Source of the DNA: Betaproteobacteria bacterium
GTDB taxonomy: Bacteria > Pseudomonadota > Gammaproteobacteria > Burkholderiales > Rhodocyclaceae
Length of the DNA: 18,800 nucleotides
Assembly: GCA_028065725.1 (NCBI GenBank)
Contig: JAPTVL010000539.1
Location: 1 to 18,800 of the forward strand
Direction: 5' to 3'
Part shown: piece by piece, positions 7,774-14,860 of the stretch
Position numbering within the stretch: position 1 is the stretch's first letter
Layout: every line of letters starts with the position of its first letter
Position numbers and translations under genes: made by a program
Notes under the pieces: generated by a model
The model's input: the letters and a program-made list of their open reading frames with translations, nothing else
The model's database searches: none
What the model was told of the DNA's origin: nothing

Positions 7774-9708
7774 TTGCAGCACATCCGCCATTCCATTCTG
7801 ACCACCGCGCTGCTCGCCCTGAGTCTGGCCGGCTGCGCCGGCACCGGCCTCAAAGAAGGGCGCGAACTGATCGCTGCCGGGCAGGCCGAAGCCGGCATCG
7901 CCCGCCTGCGCGCGGGACTGGCCAAGGAGCCCGACAACATCGAGCTCAAGGCCTATTACCACACGCAGCGCGAGCGTCTGACCAGCAATCTCCTGATCCA
8001 GGCGCAGCAGGATCTGGACGCCGGCCACTTCGATGCCGCCGAAGTCACGCTGCGGAAAGTGCTGGCACTGCACCCCGAAAATCCACGCGCAGGCACGCTC
8101 CTGTCCAACCTCGCCACGGCACGCCGGCACAAGCAGGACCTGCAGGCTGCCAGCCAGGCGCTGGCGGCAGGCCGACCTGACGAAGCGGCACAGGCTGCAC
8201 GCCTGATTCTGGCGCAGGCGCCCGGCCATGCCGGCGCACAGGCGCTGCTGCAGCAGATCCAGGCGACGCGCACGCCCGACGAACTCAGCCCGCGCGAACT
8301 CGGCGCGGCCTACCGCAAGCCGATCACCCTGGAGTTCCGCGATGCGCCCCTGCGCAACGTGTTCGACATGATCGCACGGCAGTCGGGCATCAATTTCATC
8401 TTCGACAAGGACGTGCGGCTGGATGTGAAGGCCACGCTGTTCGCGCGCAACACGCCGATCGCCGATGCGGTGGACATGCTGCTGATGACCGGCCAGCTGA
8501 CGAAAAAGGTGGTCAACGCCAACACCTTGCTGATCTATCCCGACCAGCCGCAAAAGCAGAAGGCGTATCAGGAACTGATGGTGAAGAGCTTCTATCTGGG
8601 CAACGCCGACGCCAAGGCCACCATGGCGATGCTGCGCACGCTGATCAAGGCCCGGGATCTGTACGTGGACGAGCGCCTGAATCTGCTCATCATGCGCGAC
8701 ACGCCCGATGCCATCCGCCTGGCCGAGAAGATCATCGCGGTGCAGGATCTGGCCGAGCCGGAAGTGATGCTGGATGTCGAGGTGCTCGAAGTCAAGCGCG
8801 GGCGGCTGCTTGATCTGGGGGTGCAGTATCCGAACCAGTTTTCGCTGCTGAACTTAGCGCCTGCGACGAGTTCGACCATTGTCGATGGCATCGTCACCAA
8901 CACGACCCCCGCCGCTTCTGTGCTGACTGTCGAGAGTTTAAAAAACATCGTCGCAAGCCAGATTGCCATCAGCCCCACCCCCACAGTGAATTTCCGCAAG
9001 GACGACAGCGACGTCAACATTCTGGCCAACCCGCGTATCCGCGTGAAGAACCGAGAAAAGGCCAAGATCCATATCGGCGACAAGGTTCCGGTCATCACCT
9101 CCAACGCCACGTCGACCGGCGTGATTTCGGAATCGGTGTCGTATCTGGACGTGGGACTCAAGCTCGACGTCGAGCCCAGCGTGCTGATGCGCGATGACGT
9201 GCAGATCAAGGTCGGGCTGGAAGTGTCCAACATCGTGCGTGAAATCCGCAGCAACAGCGGCACGCTGACCTACCAGATCGGCACCCGCAATGCCGGCACC
9301 ACGCTGCGCCTGAAGGACGGTGAAACCCAGGTTCTGGCCGGGCTGATTTCTGACGAGGACCGCAGCACCGCCAGCCGCGTGCCGGGGTTGGGCGACCTTC
9401 CTCTACTGGGGCGGCTGTTCTCCAGCCAGCGCGACGAACGCAGCAAGACGGAGATCGTGCTGCTGATTACCCCGCGCGTGCTGCGCAGCGACGCCACCCG
9501 CCAGCCGGCGCTGACCGAGTTCCGTGGCGGCACCGAGAATTCCATCGGCGGCGGATTGAGCGCCCCCTTCACCGCTGCGCTTGAGCGGACGCCACCGGTA
9601 CCGTCGGACTTGCCTGCCGACACGCAGGCCGAGCCGACGGTTGAAAATCCGGCCGTGCCGGCTGCTGCCGCGCCTCAGATTCCGCCACCACCGGTAGCGG
9701 ACGAGTAA
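7774..9708 (+). CDS. gspD: Lipoprotein secretin (GspD/MshL-like) with N-terminal TPR-like region
   Basis: 644 residues. The TTG at 7774 is chosen because AGGAG (7763-7767) sits 6 bases upstream and it gives an intact signal peptide. The signal ends in a lipobox, LAGC with Cys21, so the secretin is probably acylated. Residues ~25-165 form TPR-like helical repeats. Then come an STN/secretin N0 domain (~183-257), an N1/NolW-like domain (~268-325) and the secretin core (~410-570) with VPVITS, the VGLKLDVEPSV strand and the signature VPGLGDLPLLGRLF...KTEIVLLITPRVL. A Pro/Ala-rich tail (~590-644) follows. It is shorter than classical GspD, with apparently fewer N-domains. It should form the outer-membrane channel, and the lipid anchor could replace a pilotin. 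Confidence 0.92.
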   Translation: MQHIRHSILTTALLALSLAGCAGTGLKEGRELIAAGQAEAGIARLRAGLAKEPDNIELKAYYHTQRERLTSNLLIQAQQDLDAGHFDAAEVTLRKVLALHPENPRAGTLLSNLATARRHKQDLQAASQALAAGRPDEAAQAARLILAQAPGHAGAQALLQQIQATRTPDELSPRELGAAYRKPITLEFRDAPLRNVFDMIARQSGINFIFDKDVRLDVKATLFARNTPIADAVDMLLMTGQLTKKVVNANTLLIYPDQPQKQKAYQELMVKSFYLGNADAKATMAMLRTLIKARDLYVDERLNLLIMRDTPDAIRLAEKIIAVQDLAEPEVMLDVEVLEVKRGRLLDLGVQYPNQFSLLNLAPATSSTIVDGIVTNTTPAASVLTVESLKNIVASQIAISPTPTVNFRKDDSDVNILANPRIRVKNREKAKIHIGDKVPVITSNATSTGVISESVSYLDVGLKLDVEPSVLMRDDVQIKVGLEVSNIVREIRSNSGTLTYQIGTRNAGTTLRLKDGETQVLAGLISDEDRSTASRVPGLGDLPLLGRLFSSQRDERSKTEIVLLITPRVLRSDATRQPALTEFRGGTENSIGGGLSAPFTAALERTPPVPSDLPADTQAEPTVENPAVPAAAAPQIPPPPVADE

Positions 9709-9711
9709 ACC

Positions 9712-10191
9712 ATGCGCGCACGACACGCTGCCGGCTTCAGCCTGATCGAACTGGTGGTGACCCTGGCCATCCTCGCGCTGCTCGCCAGCATGGCGGTTCC
9801 GTTCGCTCAACTGGTGCAGCAGCGCCACAAGGAAACCGAGCTGCGCGAGGCGCTGCGGCAGATTCGCACGGCGCTTGACGTCTACAGGCAAGGCGTCAGG
9901 GAAGGCCGTATCGAATCTCCTGCCGATGGCAGCGGCTACCCGCCCGACCTCGATGCGCTGTGGCGTGGCGCGGCCGACAAGACCAAGCCCGACGCAAGCA
10001 AGCTCTATTTCATCCGCCGCCTGCCGCGCGACCCGTTCTACCCTGACCCTGCCGCACCCGCCGCCGAAACCTGGGGGCTGCGCAGCTACGCCAGCCCGCC
10101 CGATGCGCCGGCGGCCGGGCGCGACGTGTTCGACGTCTATTCGCTGTCGCCAAAAACCGGCCTTAATGGCGTGCCGTATCGTGAATGGTGA
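9712..10191 (+). CDS. Type II secretion-like pseudopilin (second)
   Basis: 159 residues. The ATG lies 3 bases after the secretin stop. The leader is very short, cleaved at AAG|FSLIELVVTLAILALLASMAV, with Glu+5 present. The first ~30 mature residues form the transmembrane helix and continue as an amphipathic helix (VQQRHKETELREALRQIRTALDVYRQ). The globular part holds YPPDLDALW, LPRDPFYPD and a C-terminus with a short loop ending GVPYREW. This is the GspG-like plan with a shortened, altered loop in place of the GspG calcium site. It could be a minor pseudopilin or an alternative shaft subunit. Confidence 0.87.
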   Translation: MRARHAAGFSLIELVVTLAILALLASMAVPFAQLVQQRHKETELREALRQIRTALDVYRQGVREGRIESPADGSGYPPDLDALWRGAADKTKPDASKLYFIRRLPRDPFYPDPAAPAAETWGLRSYASPPDAPAAGRDVFDVYSLSPKTGLNGVPYREW

Positions 10192-10195
10192 CGCC

Positions 10196-10576
10196 ATGCT
10201 GAAACAGCCAAAACGCGGATTCACGCTGGTCGAACTCATGGTCGTGATGGCTATCATCGCGCTGCTGCTGGCGCTGGCGCTGCCGCGCTATTTCAATCAC
10301 CTGGAAAACTCGCGCGAAACCATCCTCAAGCAGGATCTCGCCGTCATGCGCGACGCCATCGACAAATACCACGGCGACCGCGGCCGCTACCCGGACAGCC
10401 TCGACGAACTGGTGAGCGCACGCTATCTGCGCGCGCTGCCGGTCGACCCGATCATCGAGCGCGCAGACACCTGGCAAGTCGTGGCGCCCACGGGCGACGA
10501 AGCCGGCGCGGTGTACGACATCAGGAGCGGCGCGCCCGGCACTGCGCGCGACGGCAGCGCCTATGCCGACTGGTAA
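10196..10576 (+). CDS. Type II secretion-like pseudopilin (third)
   Basis: 126 residues from the ATG at 10196, 4 bases after the previous stop. GGTGA at 10187-10191 is a plausible ribosome binding site; a GTG at 10181 is an alternative that would overlap. The leader MLKQPKRG is cleaved before FTLVELMVVMAIIALLLALAL, with Glu+5 present. The mature protein has the compact GspG plan: long N-terminal helix, then YHGDRGRYPDSLDELV, a YLRALPVDPI turn and a C-terminal loop (DIRSGAPGTARDGSAYADW). The end YADW recurs in the next gene. It is predicted to need the same prepilin peptidase as its neighbours. Confidence 0.87.
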   Translation: MLKQPKRGFTLVELMVVMAIIALLLALALPRYFNHLENSRETILKQDLAVMRDAIDKYHGDRGRYPDSLDELVSARYLRALPVDPIIERADTWQVVAPTGDEAGAVYDIRSGAPGTARDGSAYADW

Positions 10577-11060
10577 GACCGCCCAGTCCGGTTTCACCTA
10601 TCTGTATGTGCTGATGCTGATCGCGCTGATCGGCATGGGCCTCGCCGCCGCAGGCACGCTGTGGCGTACCGATGCGCAGCGCACGCGCGAAGCCGAGTTG
10701 CTGTTCATTGGCAGCCAGTATCGTCAGGCGATCCACAGCTACTACGCGCTAGACCCCGCACAGCCCCGCCTGCCGCAAAGCATCGACGATCTGCTGCAGG
10801 ACAACCGCCGCCCCACCATCGTGCGGCACCTGCGCCGCGCGTACCGCGATCCCCTGACCGGTGGCGAGTTAGCGCTGATCCGCGCGCCCGACACCCAGGG
10901 CCTCGTCGGTGTCATGAGCCGGGCAACGGGGCGCCCCTTCAAGATCGCAGGATTCCTGCCCGAAGACGAGGCGTTTTCCGGTGCGGCCAGCTATGCCGAC
11001 TGGCGCTTTGTCTTTAGCCTTCCAGCCACCCAGCCCCAGCAGGCGAAGCCGTCACCATAA
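10563..11060 (+). CDS. Atypical pseudopilin lacking Glu+5
   Basis: 165 residues, with the ATG inside the last 14 bases of the previous gene. The N-terminus reads TAQSG|FTYLYVLMLIALIGMGLAA, a prepilin-like cleavage site and hydrophobic helix, but the +5 residue is Tyr, not Glu. GspK, the tip pseudopilin of type II secretion, is the known member without Glu+5, yet this protein is about half the length of GspK and I see no GspK domain. After the helix come TREAELLFIGSQYRQAIHSYY and a globular part with YADWRFVF near the end. It closes the operon and converges on the next gene with a 22-base gap. A tip or initiator role is inferred. Confidence 0.8.
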   Translation: MPTGKTAQSGFTYLYVLMLIALIGMGLAAAGTLWRTDAQRTREAELLFIGSQYRQAIHSYYALDPAQPRLPQSIDDLLQDNRRPTIVRHLRRAYRDPLTGGELALIRAPDTQGLVGVMSRATGRPFKIAGFLPEDEAFSGAASYADWRFVFSLPATQPQQAKPSP

Positions 11061-11082
11061 CGAGCCCATCAAGCAAAAGAAA

Positions 11083-11598
11083 CTATTTTGACTTTTTGGC
11101 GGGACGCCCTGTCTTGATGACTTCCAGGCGACGTACCGCGGCAACCACCGAGGCGTCACCCAATTTCGCCAGACTCGCAACTGCCGCGCGCAGGATCTCG
11201 CTTTTCTTTGCCGCCACCCCCGCATCAAGGCAGCGCTTTTTGAGCGCTGCGATCAGCGCGTACTCCCCTTCCGGCATGGTAAAGCTGTCGCGAATCAATT
11301 TGGCTTTTTTCACCTTGGGAGTTTTGCCTGCCTTCTTGTCCCTGGCAGCAAACGGCTCTGGCTCGTGTGCACCTTTCTTGACCGGGGGCGATTTCCTGGC
11401 CACCGAAGGACGCGTAGCGGTTTTCTTTGCCGCTGCCGTTGCTGTCCTGGCAGTGGCCGGTGCCCTTTTTCTGGCTGCAGGAGCAACAGCGGGGGCTGTC
11501 CTTGTCCGTGCTGCCGGCTTGGCGCTGGCAGCAGTTGCGGTGCTCGCCCCGGGTGTCGAGGGTTTTGCTTCGGCTGGCTTCTTGGTGTCGTCGGCCAT
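11083..11598 (-). CDS. Histone-H1-like tail fused to a ribbon-helix-helix-like domain
   Basis: 171 residues. The ATG at 11598 has AGGAG about 8 bases upstream. Roughly the first 100 residues are low complexity (Ala, Lys, Pro, Thr, Arg), like bacterial H1-like/AlgP nucleoid proteins. The C-terminal ~65 residues are ordered: a strand (RDSFTMP), a helix (EGEYALIAALKKRCLDAG), a second helix (KKSEILRAAVASLAKL) and a basic end (KTGRPAKKSK). That strand-helix-helix order resembles a ribbon-helix-helix DNA-binding domain. The likely role is nucleoid association or regulation; targets are unknown. A palindrome over its promoter suggests self-regulation. Both assignments come from composition and secondary-structure reading. 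Confidence 0.75.
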   Translation of the reverse strand: MADDTKKPAEAKPSTPGASTATAASAKPAARTRTAPAVAPAARKRAPATARTATAAAKKTATRPSVARKSPPVKKGAHEPEPFAARDKKAGKTPKVKKAKLIRDSFTMPEGEYALIAALKKRCLDAGVAAKKSEILRAAVASLAKLGDASVVAAVRRLEVIKTGRPAKKSK

Positions 11599-11620
11599 GA
11601 CAAATCTCCTGAAATGTACA

Positions 11621-11660
11621 TACTGTATAAACAGTATATTTAGTTAATTTCAATATTCAA
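11621..11660 (-). promoter_or_regulatory. Promoter with overlapping palindromic operator
   Basis: On the minus strand TTGAAT (11655-11660) and TATACT (11633-11638) are separated by 16 bases, a good sigma-70-type pair. The perfect inverted repeat TACTGT-ATAA-ACAGTA (11621-11636) overlaps the -10 and the expected start site, 23 bases before the ATG at 11598. This layout is typical of a repressor site. The half-sites resemble LexA half-sites, but the spacing is 4 bases too short. Confidence 0.6.
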
Positions 11661-11719
11661 GCGATTGATCCGTTGAAATAAAAAATTCACAAATCCCGGA
11701 AAAACGATCGTGGCCGTTC

Positions 11720-13429
11720 TTACCTCAGGTACGCCTCTGTGGCGTAGCGACGCATCATGCGATGACTGTTGAAGTAGGCGGCATTCTTGCTGATGGCGCC
11801 TTTCATGACGGCGATCCAGCCAGGCCGGCCGTCATACCAAAGCGGCAGTACCACTTGCTCCAGCTTGTCGTACAGGGCCACGGCATCATGGCCGTTGGCG
11901 GTAGGAGAATCATCCCCCACCGCCCATCCAGTAACTCCCTCGATGCATCCCTCAATCCACCACCCGTCAAGCACCGAGAGCTGAGGTACGCCGTTGAAGG
12001 CGGCCTTCATTCCGCTGGTGCCGGAGGCTTCCAGGGGCCGCAGGGGGGTGTTGAGCCAGACATCCGAGCCGGACACCATGAGTTGGGCCAGGGCCATGTC
12101 GTAATCGGGCAGGAAGGCCATGGGGACTACCCCAGCCAGGTCCCGCATGTGGGCGTGCAGTGCTTCGATGAGCTGTTTTCCCGCCGCATCTCTCGGGTGG
12201 GCCTTGCCGCCCATGACGATCTGGAAGGGACGTTCCCGGGCGAGCACCTTGAGGCGCGCGAGATCGGTAAACAGAAGATCGGCCCGCTTGTAGGCGGTCA
12301 TGCGCCGCGCAAAGCCGAGGATGGGCTGATCCGGATTCAGCACCACCCCGGTCAGTTCCCGTACCTTGTCCACCAGCGCCTGTTTGGCCTCCTGGTGGGC
12401 AGCCCAGAGCTTCTCGTCCGGAATGCGGTCGGCGCGGGAAAGCAGTTCCGGCTCATGGCACCAGCCCGGCACATGCTGGTCGTACATTTTTGCGAGGGGC
12501 GCGCTGGTCCAGGTGGCGGCATGCACCCCGTTCGTCACCGCGTGCACCGCATACCCCGGGAACATCTGCCGGGAAACCTCGGCGTGGCGCTTGGCCACCC
12601 CGTTGACGTACTCGGACAGGTTCAGCGCCAGGCGGGTCATGTTGAGCTTGTCCTCGCCGGCCAGCAGCTTCACCGTGCCCGGATCCAGCAGATCGCCGTA
12701 GATGCGCCGCACCAGCTCATAGTCGAATTTGTCGTGGCCTGCTTCCACCGGCGTGTGGGTGGTGAAGGTGCACAGCTCCCGCACCCGGGGCAGGTCGTAG
12801 GGACTCTCGCCGGATCGCAGATCTTCGCTGGGATGGGCGAAGCGCTGGAGCAGGGCCAGGGTGAGGAAGGCCGAGTGGCCCTCGTTCATGTGATACCCCA
12901 TGAGATTGAAGCCCAGGGCCTGGAGCATGGCAATGCCCCCCACGCCCAGCACCACTTCCTGTTTCATCCGGTAGGTCTCGTCACCACCGTACAGGTAGTG
13001 GGTGATGTCGCGGTCGCGCGGGTCGTTCACCGGCAGGTCGGTGTCCAGCAGCAGGACGGGCACGCCGCCGTCGACCAGCGAGCTCAGCACGTAAAGCCAG
13101 CCCCCCACCCACACCTGGCGATCTTCCAGCTCCAGCGCCACGGTGGCCTGCAGCCGCGTCGCGTAGCGGGCGGGATCCCAGTCGTCGGCATGCTCGATCT
13201 GGCGGCCCTGCGGGTCGATCTCCTGGCGGAAATAGCCAGCCCGGGACACCAGGGTCACCGCCACCATCGGCACACCGATGTCCGCCGCAGCGCGCAGGGT
13301 GTCCCCTGCCAGCACGCCGAGGCCGCCGCTGTAGGTGGGGATGTCACTCTCCAAGGCGATCTCCATGGAGAAATAGGCAACCCGGGGTTTGTGGGTAAAT
13401 TCTTCGGTCTTCTTCGCGGCGTCTGCCAT
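11720..13429 (-). CDS. glgP: Short alpha-glucan phosphorylase (GT35)
   Basis: 569 residues, ATG at 13429 with an AGGAA site about 7 bases upstream. It would phosphorolyse glycogen or maltodextrin to glucose-1-phosphate in the cytoplasm. Visible features are the N-terminal AYFSMEIALESDIPTYSGGLGVLAGD, the MNEGHSAF and THTPVEAGHDKF stretches, RRMTAYKRADL and the pyridoxal-phosphate site EASGTSGMKAAFNGV, with Lys475 the expected cofactor lysine. Length matches the compact alpha-glucan phosphorylase subfamily rather than the ~800-residue E. coli GlgP/MalP type. The allosteric N-terminal extension is absent. No glycogen synthase or branching gene lies next to it, so here it stands alone. Function is confident; the preferred substrate cannot be read. 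Confidence 0.92.
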   Translation of the reverse strand: MADAAKKTEEFTHKPRVAYFSMEIALESDIPTYSGGLGVLAGDTLRAAADIGVPMVAVTLVSRAGYFRQEIDPQGRQIEHADDWDPARYATRLQATVALELEDRQVWVGGWLYVLSSLVDGGVPVLLLDTDLPVNDPRDRDITHYLYGGDETYRMKQEVVLGVGGIAMLQALGFNLMGYHMNEGHSAFLTLALLQRFAHPSEDLRSGESPYDLPRVRELCTFTTHTPVEAGHDKFDYELVRRIYGDLLDPGTVKLLAGEDKLNMTRLALNLSEYVNGVAKRHAEVSRQMFPGYAVHAVTNGVHAATWTSAPLAKMYDQHVPGWCHEPELLSRADRIPDEKLWAAHQEAKQALVDKVRELTGVVLNPDQPILGFARRMTAYKRADLLFTDLARLKVLARERPFQIVMGGKAHPRDAAGKQLIEALHAHMRDLAGVVPMAFLPDYDMALAQLMVSGSDVWLNTPLRPLEASGTSGMKAAFNGVPQLSVLDGWWIEGCIEGVTGWAVGDDSPTANGHDAVALYDKLEQVVLPLWYDGRPGWIAVMKGAISKNAAYFNSHRMMRRYATEAYLR

Positions 13430-13787
13430 GGGGTGTTCCTGTGCTTGGTGATTCCTGGAGCGGGCGCGGCTACTGCCTCAAGGCCAATCCGGAATCCGCC
13501 CCTGGACGGCACCCGGACATTACGGTGTATCGGCCACAAGCCCGCCATACGCATTTCCATGTTGGCGTGGCCCCGGCCTGCCGATTGTCTAGGAGCATGG
13601 TTTCGATGCGGGTCAGTGAAACAGAAAGCCTGCTGGTCTCTTGCGGAAGCGTACGGTACTACCATTTTTCGCGGCTGCGAGCATACGCACTGGATGTGCC
13701 GAGTAAATTTACAGGCCCGTCAAGCGCACACCCAATCATCGAGGGCAGTTGCAATCAGTGTTTGACCTCGGACTCGCGACAGCCCGG
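13430..13787. other. Gene-free interval between glgP and a small ORF
   Basis: About 360 bases upstream of the phosphorylase start and downstream of the 75-residue gene (both on the minus strand). Frames that cross it on either strand have no recognisable domain, no good ribosome binding site and mostly extend from shadows of the neighbours. I see no clear promoter, hairpin terminator or repeat. It must contain the glgP promoter unless that gene is read through from the small gene. Confidence 0.5.
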
Positions 13788-14015
13788 TTACTTGGCTTTC
13801 GTCTTTTTCCTTATTTCAGCCATCTTCCCTCGCCATTCGTTCAGTTCCTCATCCTCTATCTCAAGCTGTATTGCCACAACTTCCGACACACTCATTTTTT
13901 TGTCTTCCAGCCTGCGCATTAATTTTGCTCGCATTCTCGACAGCAGACGCTCGGTTTCTTCCTTGCTCAAAAGCCTGGATTTATCGAGATACTCAACAGA
14001 AGGCGCTTTTTTCAT
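13788..14015 (-). CDS. Small helical protein of unknown function
   Basis: 75 residues, highly charged and predicted almost wholly helical, with Leu-rich heptads (KEETERLLSRMRAKLMRRLEDKK, then VVAIQLEIEDEELNEW) suggesting a coiled coil. There is no membrane segment, signal or Cys/His motif. The ATG at 14015 has a good ribosome binding site (AGGGTGAG, about 5 bases upstream), and the composition is unlike a random antisense frame, so I take it as real. It lies in the glgP orientation but 358 bases away. The function is unknown. The N-terminus MKKAPSVEYLDKSRLLSKEE looks like a conserved small betaproteobacterial protein, from memory only. Confidence 0.65.
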   Translation of the reverse strand: MKKAPSVEYLDKSRLLSKEETERLLSRMRAKLMRRLEDKKMSVSEVVAIQLEIEDEELNEWRGKMAEIRKKTKAK

Positions 14016-14193
14016 CGCGACTCACCCTTGGCTTTTTGAAAATAAACTCCAAAGCTACACCCATTTTTGTTTGAGCCGCTACCTCGGCCAGAGTCCTGAG
14101 GCCGGTTTGAAAAAACGCCCCTGAATCGCTTTTCCCCAGGCACTTTCGGGTGCACGAAAATTTAACTTTCCCGTCACAGGCCGTTCATTTTCC

Positions 14194-14216
14194 GGGGTCA
14201 GAATAATAGACCCTCG
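14194..14216. repeat. Inverted repeat upstream of the PAS gene
   Basis: GGGTC (14195-14199) and GACCC (14209-14213) form a 5-bp stem around a 9-base AT-rich loop, lengthened a little by flanking G/C pairs. It lies 40 bases before the PAS gene start in a 237-base intergenic stretch (14016-14252) between divergent genes. It may be part of a promoter or a repeat remnant; no T run follows, so it is not a typical terminator. Confidence 0.3.
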
Positions 14217-14237
14217 GGAGCATTCCCAGACCATAAT

Positions 14238-14255
14238 TGATGGAGGCCCATCATG
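14238..14255 (+). promoter_or_regulatory. Hairpin enclosing the ribosome binding site of the PAS gene
   Basis: TGATGG (14238-14243) pairs perfectly with CCATCA (14248-14253) around the loop AGGC. The Shine-Dalgarno GGAGG (14242-14246) lies across stem and loop, and the stem reaches the A of the start codon. If it forms in mRNA it would lower translation initiation unless opened. Confidence 0.4.
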
Positions 14256-14672
14256 GCGACATCACACAGCCTGCAGGCGAGAAGTCCTTTGGCAAACACG
14301 CACGTTTCGTCCTGCGTTCCCGATGCTGAAAAAATCGATCTGGCGGTGCTCACGCTTGACGATCTTGGCGTGATCCGCGACAGCAGCCGGGCGTGTGAAC
14401 AGGTATTTGGCTACCTGCCGGATGAACTGGCGGGCCGTCATGTTTCCACCCTCCTCCCGCAGCTGCCGGACACCGAACTGGTGCAGGAAGGCCGCATCAA
14501 CTCGCGACTGGCCTATCTCTGCCACTGCGCCACGGTCTTTCAGGCCCGGCGCCGCGATGGTCAATGCTTCGCAAGCGAATTATTCATCAACCGCCTCGAT
14601 GTCCACAACGTGGTCGTCCTTGTGCGCTGCCTCAAATCCACGCTATTGAACGGCGGCACAATTACCGCCTAG
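14253..14672 (+). CDS. Stand-alone PAS-domain protein
   Basis: 139 residues. The ATG at 14253 is preceded by GGAGG. Residues ~25-130 form a PAS fold: IDLAVLTLDDLGVIRDSSRACEQVFGYLPDELAGRHVSTLLPQLPDTE, then the C-terminal strands ARRRDGQCFASELFINRL and HNVVVLVRCLK. No kinase, GGDEF, EAL, HTH or membrane segment is attached, so it is a lone sensory module that must act through a partner. I see no clear heme- or flavin-binding motif; several Cys residues (about 22, 48, 90, 92, 104 and 125) are scattered through it. It is followed 146-188 bases later by the pyruvate-kinase-like gene on the same strand, but a functional link is only positional. Confidence 0.8.
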   Translation: MATSHSLQARSPLANTHVSSCVPDAEKIDLAVLTLDDLGVIRDSSRACEQVFGYLPDELAGRHVSTLLPQLPDTELVQEGRINSRLAYLCHCATVFQARRRDGQCFASELFINRLDVHNVVVLVRCLKSTLLNGGTITA

Positions 14673-14860
14673 CCTGTCCGCTGGCAGTAATCCCTTTCAC
14701 CCTGCATAGCGGGGCAATCGAATTGACTCGCGCGTACGCACGATCAGGCTCGAGACCTCGATCAGCTCCTTTCGGAAATATGCACCGATCCTGAAAAACC
14801 GGATTTCATGCGGCACCGATGCTTTCCAGGAAAGCAGCGGCGATAAAGGAGATGATGTTC

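Noticed and set aside
11621..11636. LexA (SOS) box upstream of the H1-like gene
   Set aside because: Half-sites CTGT/ACAG match, but the spacer between them is 4 bases instead of the 8 of the E. coli-type box, so a different repressor is likelier.
11762..13765. Very long plus-strand open frame
   Set aside because: It is antisense to the phosphorylase along most of its length and shows no domain; the phosphorylase is unmistakable.
13441..14124. Plus-strand frame of ~227 codons across the glgP upstream region
   Set aside because: No ribosome binding site or domain; it overlaps the 75-residue minus-strand gene, which has a good start.
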